Assembly: GCF_039531105.1 (NCBI RefSeq)
Contig: NZ_BAAAPK010000001.1
Coordinates: forward strand, 3,219,631 to 3,283,630
Reading direction: 5' to 3'
Origin: Microbacterium lacus
Lineage (GTDB): Bacteria; Actinomycetota; Actinomycetes; Actinomycetales; Microbacteriaceae
DNA: 64,000 nucleotides
Positions 1 to 7,613 of the stretch are shown here, piece by piece. How positions within the stretch are numbered: the first letter of the stretch is position 1; each line of letters opens with the position of its first letter. The notes beneath the pieces were generated by a model. That model saw only the letters and a program-made list of their open reading frames with translations. It searched no databases and was not told the origin of the DNA. A program made the position numbers and the translations under genes.

Positions 1-1001
1 GCCGGCACCGACAGGTACCAGGCTCCCGGCACACCCGCGATGCCGCCCGGGCCCGCGATCATCGGGGCGACCCCGATGTCGTCTTTGACGGGCGAGTCGT
101 CCGGGGTCTGCCGGTAGGCGTGACCCCAGAACCGCATCATGGCCAGATTGCCCTGGTAGAAGAGGTTCTGCGCGCCTGCCCAGTCCAGCTGCGCGGCGCC
201 CGCCGGCGCGTACGGCAGCAGGCTCACGTAGAAGTCCAGCGCCTCCTTGTGGGCCGCATCGTCGATCGTGACCTCGCCCGAGGAGGCGTCGAGCACCATG
301 TGCTCCTCACCGGCCTGCGAGACGGTCGCGAGCCACTCGGTCTCGACCGCGCCCTTGACGTCGGTGCCGTAGAGATCGATCGCGCCGTCACCGTCGGTGT
401 CGCGGGTGAAGAACTCCGCGGCATCCCGGTACTGCTCCCACGTCGTGGGCGGCACGAGCTCATAGCCGTACTTCGCCGCGAAGTCCGCCTTGTTCTGCGC
501 GTCCTCGAACAGGTCGGTGCGGTAGAAGAGGATTTCGGAGTTCGTCCAGACCGGCATCCCGACGTACGTTCCGTCGACCTGCGCTTCGGTGACCAGGCCC
601 CCGAACAGGTCGCTCTTGACGTCGTCCGTGTAGAGGTCGTCCAGCGGCGCGAGACCCGGCGCAAACGCCGTCAGCCAGATCGCGTCCAGCGCGGCGACGT
701 CGAACGACGGGCTCCCCGCCTTCAGCTCGGACGAGATCCGGTCGTACAGGCCGGCGTACGGGAGCTCCAGCAGGGTGACCTCGGTGCCGGTCTCCTCCTG
801 ATAGAGGTCGGCGATCGGCTGCAACTCCGCTTTGCCGCCGCCTTCGACGACGACCGTGAGCGTGTCGGCATCCGAGGGTGCTGCGCCGGATCCCCCCGCG
901 CCGCATCCGCTCAATGCCACGGCCCCGGCCGTCGCGATCGCCACGAGGGCGAGTCCGCGCCGCCCGAGCGCTGCCGCGCGGTGATTCTTACGAAGCGTCA
1001 T
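1..1001 (-). CDS. Sugar ABC transporter substrate-binding lipoprotein, 3' end outside the window
   Basis: This is the extracytoplasmic solute-binding component of a carbohydrate ABC importer (family 1 type), anchored to the outer face of the membrane. About 333 codons are visible before the window edge. The N-terminus has a positive stretch (RKNHR), a hydrophobic core and a lipobox ALSGC with the lipidated cysteine at residue 33, then a Gly/Ser-rich linker. The mature part opens with the usual strand LTVVVEGGG and contains WTNSEILFYRTDLF, typical of sugar-binding proteins. The ATG was chosen because GGAGA lies just upstream. It has its own promoter downstream of the lacI gene at 1119-2138, so it is probably the first gene of a second sugar operon rather than the tail of the fructan operon. 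The substrate cannot be read. This reading frame was translated directly from the sequence. Confidence 0.88.
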   Translation of the reverse strand, partial: MTLRKNHRAAALGRRGLALVAIATAGAVALSGCGAGGSGAAPSDADTLTVVVEGGGKAELQPIADLYQEETGTEVTLLELPYAGLYDRISSELKAGSPSFDVAALDAIWLTAFAPGLAPLDDLYTDDVKSDLFGGLVTEAQVDGTYVGMPVWTNSEILFYRTDLFEDAQNKADFAAKYGYELVPPTTWEQYRDAAEFFTRDTDGDGAIDLYGTDVKGAVETEWLATVSQAGEEHMVLDASSGEVTIDDAAHKEALDFYVSLLPYAPAGAAQLDWAGAQNLFYQGNLAMMRFWGHAYRQTPDDSPVKDDIGVAPMIAGPGGIAGVPGAWYLSVP

Positions 1002-1044
1002 CACTTCGTCTCCATTCGTTGATGTGATCGGTGAGTTGCAGACT

Positions 1045-1076
1045 CTTGGTAAAACGTCTTGGCAAAACGTCTTGGC
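1045..1076. promoter_or_regulatory. Tandem 13-bp repeat, candidate LacI-family operator
   Basis: The unit CTTGGCAAAACGT occurs at 1045-1057 (one mismatch) and 1058-1070, followed by a partial third copy at 1071-1076. Each copy contains AAAACGTCTT, a near-palindrome centred on CpG as is usual for LacI-family operators. It lies between the promoter at 1080-1108 and the start at 1001, so a bound repressor would block transcription of the binding-protein gene. The LacI protein encoded immediately upstream is the obvious candidate ligand, but this is inference. Confidence 0.5.
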
Positions 1077-1079
1077 ATG

Positions 1080-1108
1080 ATCATGAAGGACGAGTGACGA
1101 CGTGTCAA
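1080..1108 (-). promoter_or_regulatory. Sigma-70-type promoter for the binding-protein gene
   Basis: Reading the minus strand, a perfect TTGACA (-35) at 1108-1103 is followed after 17 bp by CATGAT (-10) at 1085-1080. It sits just past the lacI stop codon and about 80 bp upstream of the ATG at 1001. Confidence 0.55.
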
Positions 1109-1118
1109 GTCGTCTTGA

Positions 1119-2138
1119 TCAGCCGATGGACGCGCGCAGGACCGGCGGGCAGGCGACGAGCGTCGGGCCCTCACCGGCCGGGTCGATGCCGAGCAGCACC
1201 CGCACCCCCGCGGCACCGAGCTCGTAGTGCGGGAGGGCCACCGTGGACAGCGGCGGACGGAGGTGCGCGGCGATCACGTCCTGGTTGTCGAATCCGATGA
1301 CGGCGATGTCGGCCGGGATGCGGACTCCGCGCTCGCGGAGGCCGTCGTAGAGGCCCATCGCGACGCGGTCGTTGTGGCAGAACACCGCCGTGACGCCCGA
1401 GGCGACGATCGCCTCCGCCGCGGCATACCCGCCTTCCTGCTGCGGCTCCGCCTCGAGCACCAGGCGCGTGTCGAACTCGACACCGGCCGCCTCGAGCGCG
1501 TCGCGATATCCGGCCAGTCGGTCGGAGCGCGCGGGCGACGGCGTCGTGGTGTTGATGAACGCGATGCGCCGGTGGCCTGCGGCCAGCAGCTGCTCGGTCG
1601 CGGTTCTGCCGCCCTGGCGTTCATCGGGCACCACGGCCGGCAGCGCGCCGTCCGCGGAGAAGCAGTCGACCAGGACGGTGTCGGTCTGCTGGAGGATCTC
1701 GGGTACGACGATCTCGCGGTGATACCAGGTGGAGTAGAGGATGCCGTGCACCTGGTGCTCGAGCATCATCGCGATCACGTCCTTCTCGACCACGGGATCG
1801 CCCTCGGTGTTGGCGACGAGCAGGACGTAGCCGTGCTTCCACGCCTCGTCCTGCGCACCGTGGATGATCTGGCCGGCGAACGGGGTCGTCGCGATCGCGT
1901 CGGCGACGAGTCCGATGAAGCGGGATCCGCCTTGCGAGAGGGTCTTCGCCAGGGCGTTCGGACGATATCCGAGCTCGAGGACGGCATCCTGAACGCGACG
2001 ACGCGCGTCGTCCCCGATGCGGGCACCGGGCTTGTCGTTCACGACGTGCGAGACGGTCGCCACCGAGACCCCGGCGGCTTTGGCGACATCGCGCATCGTG
2101 ACGGCAGGTCCGTTCCTGCCGTGCCCGGTAGAGCTCAT
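1119..2138 (-). CDS. LacI family transcriptional regulator
   Basis: A 339-residue DNA-binding repressor with sugar-sensing periplasmic-binding-protein fold. The N-terminal helix-turn-helix is clear (TMRDVAKAAGVSVATVSHVV, about residues 14-33), followed by the hinge helix region (PNALAKTLSQG) and an effector domain with the FCHNDRVAMGLYDGL and IAVIGFDNQDV signatures. The ATG overlaps the stop codon of the upstream permease (ATGA), so it is the last gene of the GH32-ABC operon and is translationally coupled to it. Likely targets are the palindromic sites upstream of the GH32 gene (6908-6968) and the tandem repeat at 1045-1076; neither pairing can be proven from sequence. The natural effector would be a fructan-derived sugar if the GH32 call is right. 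Confidence 0.93.
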   Translation of the reverse strand: MSSTGHGRNGPAVTMRDVAKAAGVSVATVSHVVNDKPGARIGDDARRRVQDAVLELGYRPNALAKTLSQGGSRFIGLVADAIATTPFAGQIIHGAQDEAWKHGYVLLVANTEGDPVVEKDVIAMMLEHQVHGILYSTWYHREIVVPEILQQTDTVLVDCFSADGALPAVVPDERQGGRTATEQLLAAGHRRIAFINTTTPSPARSDRLAGYRDALEAAGVEFDTRLVLEAEPQQEGGYAAAEAIVASGVTAVFCHNDRVAMGLYDGLRERGVRIPADIAVIGFDNQDVIAAHLRPPLSTVALPHYELGAAGVRVLLGIDPAGEGPTLVACPPVLRASIG

Positions 2139-3046
2139 CCCTTGGTAGCCCCGCTCTCCAGTCCGTTGATCATGGCCTTGTTCAGGACGAGGAAGACCAG
2201 CAGCAGCGGCGTCACCGTCACGCAGACGGCGGCGAACGTCGCTGTCCAGTCCGTATTGCCCATCGCTCCGATGTAGTTTTGCAGGCCGAGCGGGATCGTC
2301 TTCAATCCGTCGGAGAGGACGAACGTGTTCGCGAAGATGAAGTCGTTCCAGATGAAGATGCTGTTGACCAGGACGACCGTGATGATCGTGTTGGCAGACA
2401 GCGGGAAGGTGATCTGCCCGAAGATCCGGTACGGACCCGCGCCGTCCAGCGACGCCGCTTCGTACATCTCGCGGGGGATGTACTCGTAGAACGACGAGAA
2501 CAGGTAGATCGCCATCGGCAGCGAGAACGCGGCGAGCGGCACGATCATCGACAGGTGGGTGTCGAGCAGACCGACCTGCGCGTAGTCGATGAACAGGGGC
2601 ACGAGCGCGATCTGCACCGGCACGATGATGCCCAGGAGGAACAGCGCCCGCACGAGGTTGCTGAAGCGGAAGCCCAGCACCTGCAGTGCGTAGGCGGCCA
2701 TCATCCCGGCGATCACGATGAGCGCGCTCGCGCCGAGCGTCACGATCAGGCTGTTGAGGATGTTGAGCCACAGGTTGCCGGTCGAGAACGCACGCGCGTA
2801 GTTGTCGAGAGTGAACTCCGACGGGAAGGCGAAGGGATTGCCTCCGGCGAAATCGGATGCCGTGCGGAAGCTCGTGAGGAACAGCCACAGCAGCGGGTAC
2901 ACCTGCACGATGACGATCAGGACGACCGTGACGGTCAGGAGCGTGCGCTGCACGCGCAGCCGGTACGAGCCGGCACTGCGCGGCGGGCGGCCGGGAGTGG
3001 GCACGGAGTCGGTCATGATCGGTCGGTCCAGGACGGGGGCGGTCAT
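2135..3046 (-). CDS. Carbohydrate ABC transporter permease, MalG type
   Basis: A 303-residue inner-membrane subunit of a CUT1-type sugar importer. After a short basic N-terminus there are six hydrophobic segments. The EAA loop that contacts the ATPase is visible as YEAASLDGAGPYRIFGQITFP in the second half, and the protein ends with NKAMINGLESGATKG, a typical MalG-family C-terminus. The ATG at 3046 overlaps the upstream permease stop as ATGA. An in-frame ATG ten codons later is a possible alternative start. No ATP-binding subunit is encoded nearby, as is common in actinobacteria where one MsiK-type ATPase serves many CUT1 systems. Confidence 0.93.
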   Translation of the reverse strand: MTAPVLDRPIMTDSVPTPGRPPRSAGSYRLRVQRTLLTVTVVLIVIVQVYPLLWLFLTSFRTASDFAGGNPFAFPSEFTLDNYARAFSTGNLWLNILNSLIVTLGASALIVIAGMMAAYALQVLGFRFSNLVRALFLLGIIVPVQIALVPLFIDYAQVGLLDTHLSMIVPLAAFSLPMAIYLFSSFYEYIPREMYEAASLDGAGPYRIFGQITFPLSANTIITVVLVNSIFIWNDFIFANTFVLSDGLKTIPLGLQNYIGAMGNTDWTATFAAVCVTVTPLLLVFLVLNKAMINGLESGATKG

Positions 3047-4002
3047 GAGTCGTCCCTTCGACGAAGCAGCGCGATGATCAGGCCGACCGCGACGAGGCAC
3101 TCGACCACGATGAAGACCGAGATCGCGCTCGCATAGCCGTAGTCCGTGTGCACGAACGCGGTCTTGTACATGTAGGTGGTGAGCAGCTCGGACGCCTGTC
3201 CGGGACCGCCGTTCGTGAGCAGGTAGGGGATGTCGAAGCCGCGCAGGGCGAACGTGGTCGCCATGATCGTCGTGGTGATCCAAACGGGCCGGATGTAGGG
3301 GAACCGGATGCGCCAGAAGATCTGCCACCACGACGCCCCGTCCAGGCGCGCGGCCTCTTCCAGCTCCTTGGGCACCGCGATGAGCGCTGCGTAGATGATG
3401 AGCATGTACAGGCCGGTGAAGCGCCAGCCTTCCGGGATCGAGACCGCCGCGAGGACCGTCTGCACGTTCGACAGCCAGGCGGTCTGCAGCCCCTCGAGTC
3501 CGACCCAGGCCAGCAGCTGATTCAGCAGGCCGACCGGCTCGAGGGAGTAGATGCGCACGAACAGGAACGCGATCGCCACGGTCGAGATGACCGCCGGCAG
3601 CAGGTACAGCGTCTTGACGAGCTCCCGGGCCCGCGGCAGCGCGGTGAGGAGCCCCGCCACGGCGAGCGCGCCGCCCAACTGCAGCACCAGGCAGATCGCG
3701 AGGTAGCCCAGCGCGTTGCCGAACGCCGTCCAGAAGACGTCGTCGCGGGTGAACATCTTGATGTAGTTGTCGAAGCCGACGAAGACCATGTCGGTGATGC
3801 CGTCCCAGCGGAAGACGCTGAGCACGAGCGACTGCAGGATCGGCAGGAGCACGGCGATGCCGTACAACAGGAGCGGCGGGACGAGGAAGACGATGACCGA
3901 CAGCGCCGAGCGGCGCGGCAGCATCGACGACCTCATCGCCGGGCGGCGCCGAGGGGCGCGCGGACGGACCGCGCGCACCCCGGCTTCGGCGATGTCAGTC
4001 AC
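3043..4002 (-). CDS. Carbohydrate ABC transporter permease, MalF type
   Basis: A 319-residue membrane permease partner of the MalG-type subunit encoded next. Several long hydrophobic segments are present (for example LSVIVFLVPPLLLYGIAVL near the N-terminus) with the EAA loop LEEAARLDGASWWQIFWRIRF. The start is the GTG at 4002, preceded by AAGGAG seven bases upstream; it overlaps the binding-protein stop codon by 8 nt. A later ATG (MRSSMLPRR) is an alternative start. It belongs to the operon GH32, binding protein, MalF, MalG, LacI. Confidence 0.92.
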   Translation of the reverse strand: MTDIAEAGVRAVRPRAPRRRPAMRSSMLPRRSALSVIVFLVPPLLLYGIAVLLPILQSLVLSVFRWDGITDMVFVGFDNYIKMFTRDDVFWTAFGNALGYLAICLVLQLGGALAVAGLLTALPRARELVKTLYLLPAVISTVAIAFLFVRIYSLEPVGLLNQLLAWVGLEGLQTAWLSNVQTVLAAVSIPEGWRFTGLYMLIIYAALIAVPKELEEAARLDGASWWQIFWRIRFPYIRPVWITTTIMATTFALRGFDIPYLLTNGGPGQASELLTTYMYKTAFVHTDYGYASAISVFIVVECLVAVGLIIALLRRRDDS

Positions 4003-5332
4003 CGACGTTCTCCTTGAGGGCGGCATCCATCGTCTCGATGAACTCGTCCGGAGTGATGTCACCCTGCACGAGGAGCGTGAGCTCCTGCTGGAGCCGCGTG
4101 TTCGTCGCGGGATCCAGCTGCGTGTCCCACGGCATCGCGATCGCGGGGCCCACTTCGGCGGACTGCTCGACCGCGCGGCCGTACAGCGGGGTCGCGTTGT
4201 CGGGGATCACCGGGTCGACGCCACTCGTCGGCGACAGGGCACCGGACGCGGTGTAGACCTCGGGGTAGCGCTCGAGGGCGAAAGCGAGGAAGTCGCGCAC
4301 GAGCGGGTCGTAGGTCTGGGCGTTCACGGCCATGCCGATGCCGGAGGGCGTCACGTATTCGTTGTCGTCGGTGACGGCACCCTCGATCGTGGGGAGGGTG
4401 AAGTAGTCGACGGAGTCTCGGACGCCGGCATCCAGCGCATCGGTGGCGAGGTTGCCGAGCTCCCACGTGCCGATGTTGTACATCGCGGCCTTGCCGGAGG
4501 TGAACAGCGCCTGCGCGTCTGCGTAGCCGGTCGAGGAGAAGCCCTCCTGGAAGCAGCCTGCCTTGCCGAGGCCGGACAGCCATTCGGCGGCCGCGCGACC
4601 GGGCTCATCACCGAAGGACGCATCCCCCGTCTTGAGCTTCTGCACGTACTCGGGGCCGGCGAGACGGAACGGGTAGTACGCCATGTAGCGCTCGAGCGGC
4701 CACTGGTCCTGTCCGTCGAGCGCGATCGGGGTGATGCCCTCGGCCCGCAGGGCCTCGCACGTGGCGGCGAAGTCGTCGAGCGTTGCAGGGATCGGCACCC
4801 CCGCCTGCTCGAACAGGGCCTTGTTGTACCAGAAGAACTCGAGCTGGAACTCGAACGGCACCATGTAGAGCGACCCGTCGTCGAAGCGCTGATAGTTCAG
4901 CGCCGCCTCGCGGTAGTCGTCCGCGAGCCCGAGGTCCTCGAGCAGCAGATCGACGTCGACCATCTTCCCCTGGGCGGCGAGCTTCTGCGCGAACGGCGTC
5001 GCATCGGTGTCGAACAGCTCGGGCAGCTTGTTCGCCGCGGCGAGCGTCTCGTACTTCTGGATGTACGACGGCCGGTCGGGGGTCGTGATCAGGTTGAGCG
5101 CGAAGCCGGGGTGATCGGCGGCGTACTCGTCGGCGATCTGCTGCATCGCGGTGATGACCCCGCCGTCCGCCGGCCGGGAGAGCAGCCACGAGATCTCGCG
5201 CGGCTTCACCTCCCCGTCGGGGTTGACGTCGGTCGGGTCGGCACCGCCCGACGATCCGGCGCAGCCCGTCATGACGAGGGATGCGGCCAGAGCGAAGGCG
5301 GCGAGGGTCGCGGTGCGCTGTGGGATGTTCAT
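3995..5332 (-). CDS. Extracellular sugar-binding lipoprotein of the GH32 operon
   Basis: A 445-residue family 1 solute-binding protein. The signal peptide ends in a lipobox with cysteine 24 (LVMTGCAG), so it is membrane-anchored outside the cell. The mature part shows the usual features: ITAMQQIADEYAADHPGF near the N-terminus, a WYNKALFEQAGV motif and a Trp-rich sugar-binding C-lobe. The ATG has GGAG upstream. It lies 67 bp downstream of the GH32 hydrolase gene and upstream of two permeases, so it most likely delivers oligosaccharides related to the hydrolase substrate (fructose-containing sugars). Substrate assignment is from context only. Confidence 0.92.
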   Translation of the reverse strand: MNIPQRTATLAAFALAASLVMTGCAGSSGGADPTDVNPDGEVKPREISWLLSRPADGGVITAMQQIADEYAADHPGFALNLITTPDRPSYIQKYETLAAANKLPELFDTDATPFAQKLAAQGKMVDVDLLLEDLGLADDYREAALNYQRFDDGSLYMVPFEFQLEFFWYNKALFEQAGVPIPATLDDFAATCEALRAEGITPIALDGQDQWPLERYMAYYPFRLAGPEYVQKLKTGDASFGDEPGRAAAEWLSGLGKAGCFQEGFSSTGYADAQALFTSGKAAMYNIGTWELGNLATDALDAGVRDSVDYFTLPTIEGAVTDDNEYVTPSGIGMAVNAQTYDPLVRDFLAFALERYPEVYTASGALSPTSGVDPVIPDNATPLYGRAVEQSAEVGPAIAMPWDTQLDPATNTRLQQELTLLVQGDITPDEFIETMDAALKENVGD

Positions 5333-5399
5333 TGCGTGATCTCCATTGATTGTGTCGCGGGCGGGTGAGGAACAGGAATCGAGGTCGGTTTCGGATGGG

Positions 5400-6875
5400 T
5401 CATGCGGGTGCGGCGATGAGTTCGGCCGTGACGGATGCCGAGTCCTCGGCATCCGTCAGCGGCGAGTGGACAGTGAATTCGGTGACGACGACGGAGCCTT
5501 CGCCGACGAACGCCCCGACCCGGCCGGCCGGCCGGTCGTAGAGGCGGGTGCTGAGGACGACCGCGTCATCGAGCGTCGCGACGCACAGGTCGCCGTCGAC
5601 GATCACCTCGAGGGTGTGCTCCCCCGGATCGATGGGGGCCGACCGCTCGAGCTCGACCGCATGGGGCACGTCTCCGGAGATCTGCCACTGTTCGGTGCCG
5701 GTGCGCAGGCGCGGCCAGCGGTCGAACACCAGGCGCCCGCGGCGCGGCTCGAGGCGGAGGACGTATCCTTCGTCGCCGTCCGCGCTCGCCCGCAGCAGGA
5801 TGCCGCACTCGGTCGTATGGGGCGCGATGTCGAAGCGGGCGCGCACGCGGAAGGCGCGCGGCGCCTCGACCGGGACGAGAGCATCGGCATAGCCGTCGAG
5901 CGCCCGGAGGATCGTTCCGGCAGCGAGGCCGGGTTCGGGCTCGCCGAACGTGTCGGCGAACTCGCGCGGGGGGTGGAAGCGCAGCGTCCCGTCGGCGCGC
6001 TGCTCGGCCTCCAGCACGGAAAGCGTGCCGGCCCACTGCCACGCGCCGTCGTCGACGCCGCCCTCGCGGGAGGCGATCCACCCGAAGAAGAAACGGCGGC
6101 CGTCACGGGCGGCGGACTTCGCGGCGTAATACGCACGACCGTCCAGGGAGTCGTCCTCGGGGACGATCCACGGTCCGTGGAGGCTCCGCGACATGCGGTA
6201 CCGCGTCGTGAAGGATTCGCTGAACTCGGAGTAGACGAGGTACCACCACCCGTTCCATTCGAACACCTCGGGGCATTCGTGCGCGACGTAGCGACGCGGG
6301 TCCCAGAACGGTGCGGCCGGGGTCCAGGTGCGCAGGTCGGTGGACGTGCACTGGGCGATCACGCCGCGGCGCCGATCGGGCCCGTCGGCGTGACGGGCGG
6401 TGATCAGCATGCGCCAGATGCCGGCCTCGGCATCCCGGAACACGAACGGGTCGCGCCAGTCCGCCGTCTCGTAGCCGGCGGTCGCACCGAAGGTGTCGGC
6501 GGGGTGCCGCTGCCACGTCGCCATGCCGTCGCGGCTGGTCGCGTGCATCACGAGCTGAAGCGAGAGGCCGTCTGCGCCGCGGCGTTCGGGGTTCTGTCCG
6601 GTGTAGAAGGCGTGGTGCACGCCCTTCTCATCGCGGACGATGCTGCCCGTGTAGATGTTGAAGTCCGGCGCGTCCGGGCCGGCGGAGGCGATCGCGGGGC
6701 CCGTCTCACGGAACGCGACGAGGTCGTCGCTGTCGAGCCGGTGCCACGGCATCCCGTCTTTCGGAGTGCGGCGCGATTCGTACAGGTAGAAGAGGTGGAA
6801 GACCCCGTCCTCCTGGAACGGGATGACATCCCCCACCCACGCGCCCTCGGGCCGGTAGAAGCCTCGCTGATCCAT
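5400..6875 (-). CDS. Glycoside hydrolase family 32 (beta-fructosidase-like)
   Basis: A 491-residue enzyme with the GH32 two-domain plan: a five-bladed propeller (about residues 1-310) and a C-terminal beta-sandwich. GH32 enzymes hydrolyse beta-fructosides such as sucrose, levan or inulin. The transition-state aspartate is in WRDPFVF (D142) and the acid/base glutamate in HECPEVF (E200). The nucleophile region is divergent: the textbook WMNDPNG is replaced by WVGDVIPF with D16 as presumed nucleophile. There is no signal peptide, so it acts in the cytoplasm on imported oligosaccharides. The ATG at 6875 was chosen because GAGG precedes it; a GTG two codons earlier is possible. It is the first gene of the operon with the ABC importer and lacI. 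Confidence 0.85.
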   Translation of the reverse strand: MDQRGFYRPEGAWVGDVIPFQEDGVFHLFYLYESRRTPKDGMPWHRLDSDDLVAFRETGPAIASAGPDAPDFNIYTGSIVRDEKGVHHAFYTGQNPERRGADGLSLQLVMHATSRDGMATWQRHPADTFGATAGYETADWRDPFVFRDAEAGIWRMLITARHADGPDRRRGVIAQCTSTDLRTWTPAAPFWDPRRYVAHECPEVFEWNGWWYLVYSEFSESFTTRYRMSRSLHGPWIVPEDDSLDGRAYYAAKSAARDGRRFFFGWIASREGGVDDGAWQWAGTLSVLEAEQRADGTLRFHPPREFADTFGEPEPGLAAGTILRALDGYADALVPVEAPRAFRVRARFDIAPHTTECGILLRASADGDEGYVLRLEPRRGRLVFDRWPRLRTGTEQWQISGDVPHAVELERSAPIDPGEHTLEVIVDGDLCVATLDDAVVLSTRLYDRPAGRVGAFVGEGSVVVTEFTVHSPLTDAEDSASVTAELIAAPA

Positions 6876-6907
6876 GAACACCTCGTCGCTGACGGTCCGT
6901 CACCGGA

Positions 6908-6968
6908 TGGTTAACCGGTTATGCATTACGGTATCAGGACGCTGAGGATGTGGTCAAGCGGTTAATCA
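6908..6968 (-). promoter_or_regulatory. Promoter flanked by two LacI-type operator candidates
   Basis: On the minus strand TTGACC (6957-6952) is followed after 18 bp by TACCGT (6933-6928). Downstream of the -10 lies the perfect palindrome TAACCGGTTA (6912-6921), and overlapping the -35 is a related half-site ATTAACCGCTT (about 6958-6968). The shared core TTAACCG and the CpG centre are typical of LacI-family operators. This would be the control region of the GH32-ABC-lacI operon. Confidence 0.5.
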
Positions 6969-7003
6969 CGTCTCTTTACGCGCATGCCTCCGGCCAACCC
7001 GTC

Positions 7004-7059
7004 GAGTGTCCAAGACACGCCGCATGCTGGATGCCGGACGCGGCGTGTCCTGGACACTC
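7004..7059. terminator. 20-bp inverted repeat, probable terminator or dispersed palindrome
   Basis: GAGTGTCCAAGACACGCCGC (7004-7023) pairs with its reverse complement at 7040-7059 with one G-T mismatch, leaving a 16-nt loop. It lies 18 bp past the stop of the small gene at 7078-7350 (transcribed leftward) and upstream of the GH32 promoter. No T-run follows on either strand, so intrinsic termination would be of the non-canonical actinobacterial type. Confidence 0.5.
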
Positions 7060-7077
7060 AGCGCCCCAGGAACGGGG

Positions 7078-7350
7078 TCAGTGGGTGCGGAGCAGGGTGA
7101 TCAGAGCGGACTTGCGCATGCGCGAGTAGCCGGAGAGGCCGAGCTCCTTGGCACGCTTCCTCAGCTCGGGCACGGTCCAGTCCTCGTAGTCGCCGGACTC
7201 CCCGCCCTTGCGCCCGACCTGGGATCGGCCGGCCTTCGTGCCACCGGCGGCGTTGGAGATGCGGGCCGCCTTCTCTTTGGACGCACCGTCGCGTCGCAGC
7301 GCCTCGTACATCTCGGGATCCTTGAGTCGGGGGTCTTTCCCACGCGGCAT
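7078..7350 (-). CDS. Small Rho-N/DUF7218-like protein
   Basis: A 90-residue basic protein. The N-terminal half (PRGKDPRLKDPEMYEALRR then KEKAARISNAA) resembles small actinobacterial plasmid- or chromosome-stabilisation style proteins. The C-terminal part (about residues 56-90, DWTVPELRKRAKELGLSGYSRMRKSALITLL) matches the Rho termination factor N-terminal/SAP-like fold that binds nucleic acid. The function of the full protein is unknown. It is a single gene, followed by a strong inverted repeat. The family call comes from pattern recognition and should be regarded as likely. Confidence 0.8.
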   Translation of the reverse strand: MPRGKDPRLKDPEMYEALRRDGASKEKAARISNAAGGTKAGRSQVGRKGGESGDYEDWTVPELRKRAKELGLSGYSRMRKSALITLLRTH

Positions 7351-7600
7351 GATCGCCCCTTCCGTCAGCTGGTTTCAGGCAACCACCGCGTGCCCGCGAA
7401 GCCGAGCGGGTTGACAGGCGTCGATCAGCCCGCTTCGGACCCGGCGTTGGACGCGCCCGCGGCGTTCAGGAGCGTCCGCCCTCGCGCTTCCCGCCGCCTC
7501 CGCCGCTCCACCGACGGGCTCGCAATGCTGGATCATGCGGCCGGAGCGCCTCCCGCGCACAGGCCTTCCGGGGTCGGGCTCGAATGTCGGAGGCCCGTGG

Positions 7601-7613
7601 AATAATTCGAACA
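7601..7613 (+). promoter_or_regulatory. Leaderless -10 element for the HNH gene
   Basis: AATAAT at 7601-7606 lies six bases before the ATG at 7613. This spacing puts the transcription start on the initiation codon, and no Shine-Dalgarno sequence is present, so a leaderless mRNA is likely. The -35 region is weak. Confidence 0.4.
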
